Source: Anomaloglossus baeobatrachus
Taxonomy: Eukaryota > Chordata > Amphibia > Anura > Aromobatidae
Length of the DNA: 64,000 nucleotides
Assembly: GCF_048569485.1 (NCBI RefSeq)
Contig: NW_027445261.1
Location: 186,001 to 250,000 of the forward strand
Direction: 5' to 3'
Each line of letters starts with the position of its first letter. Position 1 is the stretch's first letter. Below, piece after piece: positions 1 to 9,215 of the stretch. The position numbers were made by a program, and so were the translations under genes. The notes below the pieces were generated by a model. The model worked only from the letters and a program-made list of their open reading frames with translations, was not told where the DNA came from and made no database searches.

Positions 1-194
1 AACCGGTCAAATCCGTTAGCGACAGGAACCTCCAGGGTTTCCCAGCAGTCAAGACCCGATTGAAGGCAACAGCTCACACCGTAGAGGGAAGCACAGTCAC
101 CGCCAAGGCTACAGTTCCCAGGGCCAGAGCCTGCGGGCAAAAGGGGCTCCCTCAGCATCCATCCAAGCTGGGGAGCGGGTTACCGGTGGGAAGC
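1..194 (+). mobile_element. Gypsy LTR remnant (3' portion)
   Basis: The sequence parallels the second half of the solo LTR at 12327-13240: both share a 'CAAGACCCGA..GAAGGCAAC' stretch and a 'GCCTGCGGGCAAA' stretch. Near position 190 it switches abruptly to Gypsy pol coding sequence. The same LTR-to-pol junction is present in the two other block copies at about 45833 and 60698, so it is an old rearrangement that predates the duplication. Confidence 0.7.
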
Positions 195-625
195 CCGCTA
201 GATTTTGGGGGAATAAAAGGGGTCCAACACCACATCCCCACAGGTGCACACCCACCCATCAAAGAGAGCTATAAGCCAATACCACCTTCACATTGCCAGT
301 GTACCAAGGACATGTTGAGCAACATGAAGGCGGCTGGGGTTATCCGTGACAGTTGTAGCCTTTGGGCAGCTCTGTTGATCCTGTTAAAAAAGAAGGACGG
401 CACCACTCCCCGTATTGAGGAATCGCTAGCTGCATTGAGAACTGCAAATTATTTTTCTACCCTTGATCTCACTAGTCACTATTGGCAAGTGTCCGTTGCT
501 GAGGCAGACCGGGAGAAGACCGCCTTCGCCACCCCTATGGGTCTCTGCGAGTTCAAAAGCATGCCCTTCGAGCTGTGCAATGCGCCAGGAACCTTCCAGA
601 GGCTGATGGAATGCTGCTTGGGACA
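195..625 (+). pseudogene. Ty3/Gypsy reverse transcriptase fragment A
   Basis: The translation reads through the PR-RT linker and RT fingers (IKESYKPIPP, AAGVIRDSC, LKKKDGT) and the palm start ([28 protein letters not shown]). Compared with the Gypsy pol at 41395-44589, about 20 residues between KKDGT and PRI (the MRMCVDYRKIN stretch) are missing in frame. The YLDD catalytic segment is also absent, so the protein would be inactive. After the CCLG motif the frame runs into LINE-derived sequence. The open frame extends upstream into LTR DNA, which is not coding in the parent element. Confidence 0.85.
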
Positions 626-850
626 AGATTTTAGGGTGTATAAAAAGGGAGATTAGATCCCGTGATCCCAACGTATTGTTACACCTCTATAAATCACTTG
701 TAAGGCTACATCTGGAATATGGGAACCAGTTTTGGGCTCCACATTTTAAAAAGGACATTCAGAAGTTAGAGTCAGTTCAAAGGTGGGCAACTAGACTACT
801 ACAAGGAATGGAAGGCCTCCCATATGATGACAAGTTGAAAAAGTTATTAA
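626..850 (+). pseudogene. LINE (CR1/L2/Rex-type) RT C-terminal fragment
   Basis: The frame reads [48 protein letters not shown] and ATRLLQGMEGLPYDDKLKKL. This is the conserved thumb / C-terminal segment of non-LTR retrotransposon reverse transcriptases, in which a YKSLVRPHLEY..FW.P...KDI..LE.VQRRAT motif is diagnostic. It is fused directly to the Gypsy RT remnant and ends where minus-strand Gypsy integrase sequence begins. The exact LINE clade cannot be set from this short piece. Confidence 0.75.
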
Positions 851-960
851 GTGATTATTGGCTGCAATGGGGCTTTCTGGCTGGTGCCAGCCTCTCTTCT
901 TAGCACACAGGAACCACAATCCCTACACCATGCTTCAATGGATTCTCTCATCCCAGCCCA
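851..960 (-). pseudogene. Gypsy integrase zinc-binding fragment
   Basis: On the minus strand the translation is MRESIEAWCRDCGSCVLRR followed by GTSQKAPLQPIIT. It matches the second half of the HHCC zinc finger of the integrase encoded at 43280-43380 (VEAWCRECGPCALRR, SQKAPLHPIIT). It faces the RT and LINE fragments immediately to its left, so the block contains Gypsy pieces on both strands. Confidence 0.8.
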
Positions 961-1263
961 GTAAAACTACATATTTTACACAGTCATAAGCAGCCAAAAG
1001 GGATCTATTCTATTCAATTGCAAATGATCTAGATAAGACTGAGAATAAGATACTGCACGGGACATAGCAGAGTTGGTCAAGTTGAGTGGAGATGAGTTTG
1101 CTATTTGGCACAGCTTTTTGCATCAATAAAGCAAGTAAAAGGTGTGAAAGATAAAAAAAAGGGTGAAAGTGTGAAAAGTGAATTGGCCAAATTGAGGTGC
1201 ATATAAAGTTTTTGCTTTCTTTCAATTCACTAATGGGGCTCATTTGAATCAGGTGAATTGAGT

Positions 1264-1278
1264 TCTGCTTTTGGAAAC
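1264..1278 (-). terminator. snRNA 3' box downstream of U2 copy
   Basis: Minus-strand GTTTCCAAAAGCAGA fits the vertebrate snRNA 3'-box consensus GTTT-N(0-3)-AAARNNAGA. It lies 12 nt beyond the U2 3' end at 1291, as expected for Integrator-dependent 3'-end formation. Identical boxes occur in the other block copies at 46880-46894 and 59614-59628. Confidence 0.8.
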
Positions 1279-1290
1279 TGGGTTAAGAAG

Positions 1291-1665
1291 GGGTGCACCG
1301 GTCCTGGAGGTACTGCAATACCAGGTCAATGCGTGCAGTGGACAGAGCAAGATTTTTTCCATCTCCTTGTTCTAAAAATCCATTTAATATATGGTCCCCA
1401 GAGAGGGGACGTATCAGATATTAAACTGATAAGAACAGATTTAATTTTTTTTTTTTTCTGTTTATCAGTAGGACTTCAAAATAACAAAGGTGATCGCTTC
1501 CTGTTGCCTGGGAACCGTCCAGGCACAAGAGGGCTATGTGTCACCAGAAGGCGCACACACTTCCTCAAGGCCGGCAGACGTGCAATCCCAGGCACCTTCC
1601 AGTACCGACCAAGGTAGCGTCCTCCGAAACTACACTTGATCTTAGCCAAAAGGCCGAGAAGCTAT
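1291..1665 (-). ncRNA. RNU2: U2 snRNA gene copy interrupted by a 188-bp insertion
   Basis: The minus strand starts with ATAGCTTCTCGGCCTTTTGG (1665 downward), the canonical U2 5' end. It runs 37 nt to the branch-point recognition element GUAGU, is broken by 1441-1628, and resumes with ATCTGTTCTTATCAG through ATTGCAGTACCTCCAGG to GGTGCACCC at 1291. The two parts total 187 nt, essentially a full-length U2. The insertion falls inside GUAGUA, the sequence that pairs with the intron branch site, so the product cannot act as spliceosomal U2. Loop and Sm-like regions (ATTTTTAG) and a proper 3' box remain, arguing that this was once a genuine gene copy rather than a processed fragment. Confidence 0.9.
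1441..1628 (-). mobile_element. Poly-A-tailed insert within U2
   Basis: Read on the minus strand, this 188-bp segment begins TTCGGAGGACG and ends with a run of 13 A followed by TTAA. It separates the two halves of U2. The terminal A-run suggests retrotransposition of an RNA, possibly a SINE. No clear target-site duplication or tRNA-type A/B box was recognised, so its class is open. Confidence 0.55.
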
Positions 1666-2205
1666 AACCCGAATTGGTTACGGCCTTGAGTGGCACCCTG
1701 GCCTATACCGGACACATCTTAGGGAGAGGGAGACAAACCCACGCCTACAGAAGACATTTTGTCACCCAAGCCAACCCTTGAAAAGGCTGTTTTGCAGAGC
1801 AAAAACAAGAAGAATGGTGCTTTTTGCAGCCGCCGCCCACTGCAATAAATCTGAATAACTCCTCCTTTTGGACACAAGCACCTCCCCTCCCCCTTGCAGT
1901 CTTTCCAATTCATGATACAAAAAGACGGACGGACAGGACAGGACAGGACAGGCTGCCTGACTTTCCGTCACTGCCACCCTTTGCCATCCTTGCCCGTAGA
2001 AAGCCCTTTCATCATCCCCAAACCCTAATCTTTTCCCTTCCCTTCCCAGATGCGTCTCACTCCCTTTCATTAGGAAGTGAGCGCAGCCTTTTCTCCGTTC
2101 TGCACATGCGCGACGTTAAACACAAATGCGCAGGCGTGCGTTCCATTACCCTCACTGCATTCCACTCCCATACAGGAAGTGGGCGCAGCTATTACTACGG
2201 TCGCA

Positions 2206-2281
2206 CATAAAAGAACCCACGGCCACCACTGCACATAGCTGACTCCACCACAGGACACCCACTTCTACACCAACGCAGGTA
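2206..2281 (+). promoter_or_regulatory. Possible TATA box and 5' splice site
   Basis: CATAAAAG at 2206-2213 is followed about 70 bp later by a consensus donor CAG|GTAAGA (GT at 2279-2280). A pyrimidine-rich acceptor and a further donor-like AAG|GTATAC occur near 2360-2427. This may be a remnant first exon, but no recognisable protein follows. It is conserved in all three block copies, which alone does not prove function because the copies are nearly identical. Confidence 0.25.
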
Positions 2282-2588
2282 AGACAGGATCGGCACCTCT
2301 ATGCTCCCGTTACAATCAGGCTCAGTCACCATGTGATAACGCTCTCAACTCTTTAGTTGCAGGCTCCCCTTGCTTCACCTCCACTGGCTGTGCTGCCATT
2401 TCCTCTCCCACCTGGAAGGTATACTTTATTCCACTATTTTCCTGTTTCTCTCTTCCCCCTTTTCCCATAACCTACTTTTATCTGCATTTGTGGGGTATTT
2501 ATATGCTATTTACATCATAGTTTTATTCATTAATATGGAAGGGAAGAGTGCCCATGAGAGTGTTGAACTGCGGAGAGCAAAAGATTAA

Positions 2589-3871
2589 CCCCTTCACGAC
2601 CATGGACGGATCTTTCCGTCATGGATCGTGTCCCGGTAATCCCCGCCCCCTGCCGCGGGCAGGCGGCGTGGATCGGCACACATATCAGCTGTTTTCAACA
2701 GCTGACATGTGTGCCTACATGTTCCGAGTGGAATCGCATTCCACCCGGAACATTAACCCCTTAGATCTCGCTGCCAAAGTCTGGCAGCGAGATCTATATG
2801 CGCGCGGCCATCTTTTTTTCTTACCGCCGCCCCCTCCGGACGTCACGTGAGTGATCACGTGACGTTCGGTGGTTGCCATCGTAGCACAGGGTCATGTGAT
2901 GACGCCTGGTGCTAAGAAGTTTCACTTTCATTCTTCCTCGGCACGGAGCAGAGGAAGAAAGAAAGTGACTATTTCTGCTGATTACAGCGGTATAGCTGTG
3001 ATCAGCAGATAGCGATCAGCAATCGGATTGCTGATTGCTATAGCCCCCTAGGGGGACTAGTAAAATAAAATAAAAAAAGTAAAAAAAAAGTTTTAAAAAA
3101 TTAAAAAAAAAACAAAAAACCTAAAAGTTCAAATCACCCCCCTTTCCCCCCATTGAAAATTAAAGGGTTAAAAAATAAATAAATATACACATATTTGGTA
3201 TCGCCGCGTTCAGAAATGCCCGATCTATCAAAATATAAAATCAATTAATCTGATTGGTAAACGGCGTAGTGGCAAAAAAATTCCAAACGCCAAAATTACG
3301 TTTTTTGGTCGCCGCAAGTTTTACGCAAAATGCAATAACAGGCGATCAAAACATAGCATCTGCGCAAAAATGCTACCATTAGAAACATCAGCTCGAGACG
3401 CAAAAAATAAGCCGTCACTGAGCCATAGATCCCAAAAAATAAGAACGCTACGTGTTTTGGAAAATGGCGCAAAACGTGCGCCACTTTTATTGGACAAACT
3501 TGTGAATTTTTTTTAACCCCTTAGATACAAGTAAACCTATACATGTTTGGTGTCTACAAACTCGCACCGACCTCAGGTATCATACCCACACATCAGTTTT
3601 ACCATATAGTGAACACCGTGAATAAAACATCCCAAAAACTATTGTGCCATCACACTTTTTTTGCAATTTTTCCACACTTGGAATTTTTTTGCTGCTTTCC
3701 AGTACACCATATGGTAAAACTTATTGTTTCATTTAAAAGTACAACTTGTCCCGCAAAAAACAAGCCCTCATATGGCAAGATTGACGGAAAAATAAAAAAG
3801 TTACGGCTCTCGGAAGAAGGGGAGCAAAAAACAAAAACGCAAAAACGGAAAGTGCCCCGGGGCTGAAGGGG
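2589..3871. mobile_element. Non-autonomous piggyBac-like element (TTAA target)
   Basis: The 1283-bp element has inverted ends CCCCTTCAC... and ...CTGAAGGGG and is flanked by TTAA duplications at 2585-2588 and 3872-3875. The other two block copies have a single uninterrupted TTAA at the equivalent site (48201-48204 in the left arm), giving a clean filled/empty comparison. No transposase frame is present, so movement would require a piggyBac-type enzyme in trans. The interior holds A-rich stretches and several short palindromes. Confidence 0.9.
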
Positions 3872-3875
3872 TTAA

Positions 3876-4593
3876 GCTGCTCCGATTTGCCACCATTGAT
3901 AAGCTGTTCTCAGTAGATACACATGCTATCCAAACAGCAGCATCCACCATTGCTTCAGCCCACCCATTCAGTGACAGCTCACCAAGTCAGCCAGAGGAGT
4001 GGTGTAAGGAATTACACGTAGGCACTGACTCCACACCTTCACATCACAAGAAGGGGGTCTACAGGCTAGTGCAAGAATACGAGCAAGTCTTCAGCAAACA
4101 TCCGCTAGACTTTTGAAAAATAAAAGGGGTCAAACACTACATCCCCACAAGTGCACACCCACCCATCAAAGAGAGATATAAGCCAAATCTACCTGCACAT
4201 TACCAGTGTACCAAGGACATGTTGAGCAACATGAAGGAGGCTGGGGTTATCCGTGACAGTTGTAGCCTCTGGGCAGCTCCGTTGGTCCTGTTAAAGAAGA
4301 AGGACAGCACCACTCCCCTGTATTGAGGAATAGCTAGCTGCATTGACAACTGCAAATTATTTTTCTACCCTTGATCTCACTAGTCACTATTGGCAAGTGT
4401 CCGTTGCTGAGGCAGACCGGGAGAAGACCGCCTTTGCCACCCCGATGGGTCTCTGCGAGTTCAAAAGCATGCCCTTCGAGCTGTGCAATTTGCCAGGAAC
4501 CTTCAAGAGGCTGATGGAATGCTGCTTGGGACACCGAAATTTTGAAACGGTACTGCTATACCTTTATGATGTTATTGTTTATTCTAACGCAAA
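3876..4593 (+). pseudogene. Gypsy pol fragment B (linker and RT)
   Basis: With 2548-2588 upstream of the TTAA insertion, this segment encodes the region N-terminal to RT (WCKELHVGTDSTPSHHKKGV, YRLVQEYEQVFSKHPLDF), a TGA stop, then RT fingers and palm up to HRNFETVLLYLYDVIVYS. The YLDD catalytic motif has become YLYD. As in fragment A, the MRMCVDYRKIN stretch is deleted. The translation is homologous to residues 30-220 of the pol at 41395-44589. It then joins LINE-derived sequence. Confidence 0.8.
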
Positions 4594-4700
4594 CAAGATT
4601 TTAGGGTGTATAAAAAGGGAGATTAGATCCGATGATCCCAACGTATTGTTACCCCTCTATAAATCACTTGTAAGGCCACATCTGGAATATGGGGTAAAGT
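4594..4700 (+). pseudogene. Short LINE RT fragment
   Basis: The translation [32 protein letters not shown] repeats the start of the LINE piece at 626-850. It is cut short where minus-strand Gypsy integrase begins. This second Gypsy-RT/LINE/inverted-integrase junction in the same block suggests that the same composite arrangement was duplicated within the block. Confidence 0.7.
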
Positions 4701-4960
4701 CCTGAGCAGGTTGATAACCATTGGTTTGAGCATGGTAGGGTGTAATACGCATCTTCCTGCATCGGTAAAAGCTGCAGAAGTCCTTGAAGATTTCCGCTTC
4801 AAAGGCAGTGCCTTGATCTGTGAGGACTCTCTCTGAGTAGCCATGAGGTCTGCATAAGTGTGCTTGGAAGACCTTCGCTGCAGTATGGGCCATTAGATCT
4901 TTGACTTGTACCACAACCATAAATCTCGAGTAGTTGTCTACCATCGTAAGTGCATACGTG
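4701..4960 (-). pseudogene. Gypsy integrase core fragment fused to SET exon
   Basis: The minus strand encodes TYALTMVDNYSRFMVVVQVK, TAAKVFQAHLCRPHGYSERV, LTDQGTAFEAEIFKDF and TPYHAQTNG. This is the integrase catalytic core with the central Asp of LTDQG, but it stops before the catalytic Glu. It is in frame with the SET-domain exon at 4961-5027 upstream. See the right-arm copy at 56961-57522 for the full spliced reading. Confidence 0.8.
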
Positions 4961-5235
4961 AGCTCACCTCGATATTCTGCAACAAAACTCCCTTTTTCGA
5001 TTTCAGTTTCAGCAAACACTCCTCTTCCTGTAGAAAATATTTATCATTACCTAAGACAGTCATTCTAATGCATGACAATATTAAGGCAATTTAGTTAAAA
5101 CTTGTTTTAACTCACCTTTAAGGGGATTGATGTATTTCATGGTCAATCCAGGTTTGTCAGTGATGGCACTGACATAATGTATGGCGTCTTTTTCGGGCGT
5201 TATCCTTTGCCTTTTCATTGTGAAAATCCAGTTGC
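4961..5235 (-). pseudogene. SET-domain (KMT5A-like) two-exon fragment, copy 1
   Basis: Exon A is 5116-5235 and exon B is 4961-5027, separated by an 88-bp intron with GTGAGT donor and TTTTCTACAG acceptor. Copy 1 differs from the arm copies by isolated substitutions only. Interpretation is given with the right-arm copy. Confidence 0.6.
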
Positions 5236-6860
5236 CTATATCAAAGCAAATTCTACTACTTGTAAAGTATGCAGAAAATGAAATGTAGAACATATAACAT
5301 CAACTGCTTAGGAACGCATCATAGGTTAGTACTTAAAAGGATATTGTCATGTTCTAGTCATAATGCAAGCTGGACATTTTTCATGTTACCCTGTAATCGC
5401 CGGCCTGTTCTAATGCTCACAAGCCAAGATATAGGCTCAGCTGCTAAGGCTTCCCTCTGCCTTCTGAATGAAAATTGAATATGTCTGGCTCACTGTGTAT
5501 ATAGCAGGTGCTCAGAAAAAATAAGAGTCAATTCAATAGAAATAGCTCTGGCACACTATAGTGATCAATAACGTAAGAAAAGAACTCTTAGAATGCTGAA
5601 AATTCTTTATTTGTGCAAAAGGATAATTCATCCAACGTTTCGAGCTTGTTTTTAGGTCTTTATCAAGGATAAAGTTATCTAAGATCATAAAGGGTTACAA
5701 AACCATATAAACACGTAATTAGTACATAGTACAACATAACAGTACAATATATTGCTACTTGAGAGTACAATGGGTCAAATGACCATGATGCACATACAAA
5801 AAAATGTTCCAAAGCCATAGTGAAAACATTTGTACTGAGGAAAGAAAATTTCCACATGACCTATCTGGAGGAACATTCTGGATCAAACAACCAAAAATAG
5901 TCAAGCAGGTAAATACACACCTATATGGATAACAGGATGATATGTGTTCAATTGTATAGCGTCATTGCCATTAAGGTACAAATGGAAAACTTGCAATCCT
6001 ATATAGTGAAGGAAATGAACACATATCATATCAAAGAACACAGGAACATGGGTGTGAGAAAAACCTCAATGTTTATACTTTGTTCTTTATAATGGTGTGA
6101 ACATGTATATGTCTCAGTACCTTATGAACTTGAGAATTCTAGTGAGTAGATGATGAAAGCCTATTCCAGAACTGGAATCGGTAAATAATTGTAGGTGGAA
6201 TCTAAATGAAAAGATGGTACAAGTGTTATCATGACACGTGGGCTATAACACAATGGACCGTGTGACAAAGAAGAAAGGAGAGAAAGAAGAGGAAGAAAAT
6301 GGAACTACCTGTAACATTACGTGATAGTCACTGGTAAGTATCACTTGACAATTCAGGTGAAAAAGGATTCCTTTATTAAAGGGTTCTCAGTCGCCTCAGG
6401 ATCATGAAATACTAGGGTAAATGATATGAGAATGGGTAAGAAGCACCACTAAAGGAAATATGAGATGCAGGACATATATCTATAAACCCCTGAACTACAT
6501 GATAGAAATAAAAAGAAGAAAAAAGAAAAAAAAGAAGAAAGAAGAAGAACACATAGAATGCGGAAAGAGAATGGGTACAACTACCTGAGTTACTGCAGGG
6601 AGGCCCCTGGTAGGTATTGTGAGGGTTAGTGGAATTCCTTCACTGAAGGGTTCTCAGTTGCCTCAGGTTCGTGAAAAATGCTATAGACAAATAATGCCCG
6701 GAGAAAAGGGGTTCATATACAGCGAATAATGGTAATACAAGGTACATGTGTCCCATGTAATAGTATAAATATATATATATTGTACTAAGCTCTACACCAG
6801 AAATAGAAAGTAGTCCCTCTGCCTTCTGTCTAGGTGCCCTGAGTTATGTCCTGTAAACTG
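5236..6860 (-). mobile_element. AT-rich PLE-like terminal-repeat region
   Basis: There is no convincing ORF. The minus strand carries a hammerhead-like motif (5636-5668) of the kind found in the terminal repeats (pLTRs) of Penelope-like elements, embedded in AT-rich sequence. Purine-rich GAA/GAAA tracts lie near 6265-6300 and 6505-6550, and a short TA run lies at 6768-6780. Element boundaries are not visible; the assignment rests on the ribozyme motif alone. Confidence 0.4.
5636..5668 (-). ncRNA. Hammerhead-like ribozyme motif (stem II damaged)
   Basis: Minus strand reads CCTTGATAAAGACC, a loop, then GCTCGAAACG, matching the CUGANGA...GAAA hammerhead core in its Penelope-like form. Stem II pairs GACCU with AGCUC and so has one mismatch. 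The two arm copies have AGGUC and a perfect five-pair stem. Confidence 0.5.
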
Positions 6861-7073
6861 TCACAGTGACCTAGACACACATGTGTAGTAGGGGAATATC
6901 CCTGCTGAGATGCCAGTGCTAGAGCACTCGTTTGCTGTGGAGTTGAACGCTATGTGAGCAGTTCTTACCTTCAATGAGCAGAAGTCTCTTTTTTCAGATT
7001 TCAATATCTCTGTGGGTATCTGGCAGAAATATGGAATACTCTTTACTGCTAAGACCCTGTACACCACTCCCAC

Positions 7074-7650
7074 TAAAGGGGGCTTTACACGCTGCGACAT
7101 CGCTAAAGCGGAGTCGTTGGGGTCACGGAATTTGTGACGCACATCCGGCCGCATTAGCGATGTTGCTGCGTGTGATACCGATGAGCGATTTTGCATCGTT
7201 GCAAAAACGTGCAAAATCGCTCATCGGTGACATGGGTCTCCATTCTCGATTATCGTTACTGCAGCAGTAACGATGTAGTTCGTCGCTCCTGCGGTAGCAC
7301 ACATCGCTCCGTGTGACACCGCAGAAACGAGGAACCTCTCCTTACCTGCCTCCCAGCCGCTATGAGGAAGGAAGGAGGTGGGCGGGATGTTCCGGCCACT
7401 CATCTCCGCCCCTCCGCTGCTATTGGGCGGTCGCTCAGTGACGTCGCTGTGACGCCGCACGGACCGCCCCCTTAGAAAGGAGGCGGTTCGCCGGACACAG
7501 CGACGTCGCCGGGCAGGTAAGTATGTGTGACGGGTCTGGTCGGTGTTGTGCGGCATGGGCAGCGATTTGCCCGTGTCGCGCAACAGATGGGGGCGGGTAC
7601 CCACACTAGCGATATCGGGACCGATATCGCAGTGTGTAAAGTAGCCTTTA
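7074..7650. mobile_element. MITE with TA target, copy 1
   Basis: Ends AAGGGGGCTTTACACGCTGC and (reverse complement) AAGGCTACTTTACACACTGC form inverted repeats flanked by TA. Inside, 7180-7226 folds into a near-perfect 20-bp hairpin (CCGATGAGCGATTTTGCA paired with its complement). The interior is GC-rich with no transposase. Apparent ORFs here are composition artefacts. Three copies lie in the window, all within the duplicated block, and this one forms the block's edge. Confidence 0.8.
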
Positions 7651-8892
7651 GTCACATGACCAAGACTGTATCTGTGTCCCTACAACACACTTGAGACAAA
7701 TGTGTGTGTGAGCCTGCATTGTGGGGTATATATAATATATTATAGAGCTGGGAAGGATCATTCTAAGCAGTGAGCTGTTCCAGTATTTGTAGGAAAATAC
7801 CCAGTAGAAGCATCAAACACAGCACCAATACCTCCCATCAGTATTCCACCACAGTGCCATGTAACCCATGCCCTACACTCCCATCTACACCAATACTATA
7901 CAGGCACAAACTAGTATATCTGACTAAAATCCCCCAAAATATGAAGAACGGCCTATAGTTGAGTGTGGATATAAAATCTATGTGAGCAGAGCTAGAATAG
8001 AAATCACTGATCGCATTGAAGTCATTCTGACCATAAATCACCATGATATCAAGGTGAGGAGTTGTGTGTTACTGCTGGGAGGAAAGGGTTAACAGTGGAA
8101 TATTAAGGTGCATTTCTGTGTGCAGTGTTACTAGTCAATGTAACAATTCAGTATGAGCTGCTCTTGGTGCCGGGGGAGGGAGATGCTCTCCTGAGCAAGA
8201 TAGATGGGGAATGAACATGATATCTATATAGTGTAAGGCAGGGGGTCTCAAACCAGGTGATCATGTCTGATCAACTGGTTACATTATGTCTGATTACCTT
8301 GTCTAACAGTTTTTTCTCCCCTTTCTTTACCTTCCAGGTTCCCATAGTCACGTGAAATATCCCTGTTGCACTTGATTACGGCTCACTATTCACTATAGGA
8401 TGTCTTATATCTAACATCACACTCTCACCCATCAGCACTCTATAGGTTTGTATAAGGTATGCGCTTACACATCCGGTCCTCCATAGGTATTTCCACTTAT
8501 GTAACACTATCCCTATGATCACTCATAACTCATACCCTTGTAGTCAATTACAGCCTCCTCTCTCCCCCCTCTCCTTCTCCCTTTCCATCTATAATTTTGC
8601 CAGTACAATATTAGTTTACATTAGGCACACACTCACATATTCCTTTCCTTAGTGATTTATTGTAATTCACATTCACATACAATTCTCTATGCCTGCCCCA
8701 TTACTACATTCATACCTACTTGACCCTATCCTGATACCCCTTGTCTCACCTTGTTGGTCCCTACACCTGTTATCATGTCCTTTCCTGTGTCTGTCTTGTC
8801 ACACAACACATTTTAGCATATAACTTGTGCTCCTTATTACCTGTCCTGCCTATTAGAATTATGTCCATTATGTCCATGCATGGCCCAATGAA
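7651..8892. other. Unassigned sequence
   Basis: No recognisable coding sequence, RNA or repeat unit. The sequence after 7650 is absent from the other two block copies. A short TA-rich tract lies near 7729-7742. The portion 8340-8892 may be the 3' untranslated region of the PLE fragment at 8893-9105, since it lies directly downstream on that strand. Confidence 0.5.
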
Positions 8893-9105
8893 TCAAGTCT
8901 GCACTTCATATTCATGGTTTAAGCCTTTGGGTTCCAATGTGCCCAGAGTATATATCCAGAAAGATTCCCTTTCGTTGAGCTTCCTAATTCTATTGCCTCC
9001 TCTGCGTATGGCTTGGACATGTTCGATGACTTGGAATCTTAATTGGATCACTGTGTGATTATGCGTCACAAAATGGTGTGGGACTGGTAATAGAATCTGC
9101 TTACA
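8893..9105 (-). pseudogene. PLE endonuclease C-terminal fragment (minus)
   Basis: The minus-strand frame reads PVPHHFVTHNHTVIQLRF, QVIEHVQAIRRGGNRIRKLN, ERESFWIYTLGTLEPKGLN and stops (TGA at 8893-8895). This is the region after the GIY-YIG core of Penelope-like elements, where a RGG(D/N)R...RE.FWI..L.TL.P.GLN signature is typical. The GIY-YIG core itself and the RT are not present, so it is a 5'-truncated copy. Confidence 0.7.
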
Positions 9106-9130
9106 ATGTATTGTTGACTTGTGTTTAGCT

Positions 9131-9215
9131 CAAAGAAAGAGAATCTTTCTGGATATGTACTCTGGGCACATTAGAACCCAAGGGCTTAAACCGTGAATAT
9201 GAAGTAAAGACTTGA
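9131..9215 (+). pseudogene. PLE endonuclease C-terminal fragment (plus)
   Basis: The plus-strand frame reads ERESFWICTLGTLEPKGLN, REYEVKT and stops at 9213-9215. It is about 90% similar to the last 80 bp of the minus-strand fragment at 8893-9105, so the two form an inverted pair with about 150 bp between them. Similarity begins sharply near 9127 and ends shortly after the stop codon. Confidence 0.65.

Larger units (their letters stand above)
1..7650 (+). repeat. Copy 1 of a mosaic duplicated block
   Basis: The whole stretch recurs in direct orientation at 45640-51977 and inverted at 54531-60892. Relative offsets are +45639, then +45616 after a 23-bp deletion in the 45.6-kb copy, then +44329 after the 2589-3871 insertion found only here, then +44327. 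Homology stops exactly at the last base of the MITE at 7650, so the block edge coincides with a transposon end. The left edge lies outside the window. The block is a patchwork of Gypsy, LINE, U2, SET-domain and PLE pieces, described individually below. Confidence 0.95.

Noticed and set aside
1291-1665. Functional U2 snRNA gene
   Set aside because: The insertion divides the branch-site pairing element, so the transcript could not function even if expressed.
1824-2258. Frames flanking the U2 upstream region
   Set aside because: Open on both strands, repeated in each block copy, with no similarity to known proteins; likely regulatory or anonymous sequence.
7221-7655. 144-codon frame in the MITE as a gene
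   Set aside because: The frame lies within a GC-rich element having inverted ends and hairpins; there is no recognisable protein.
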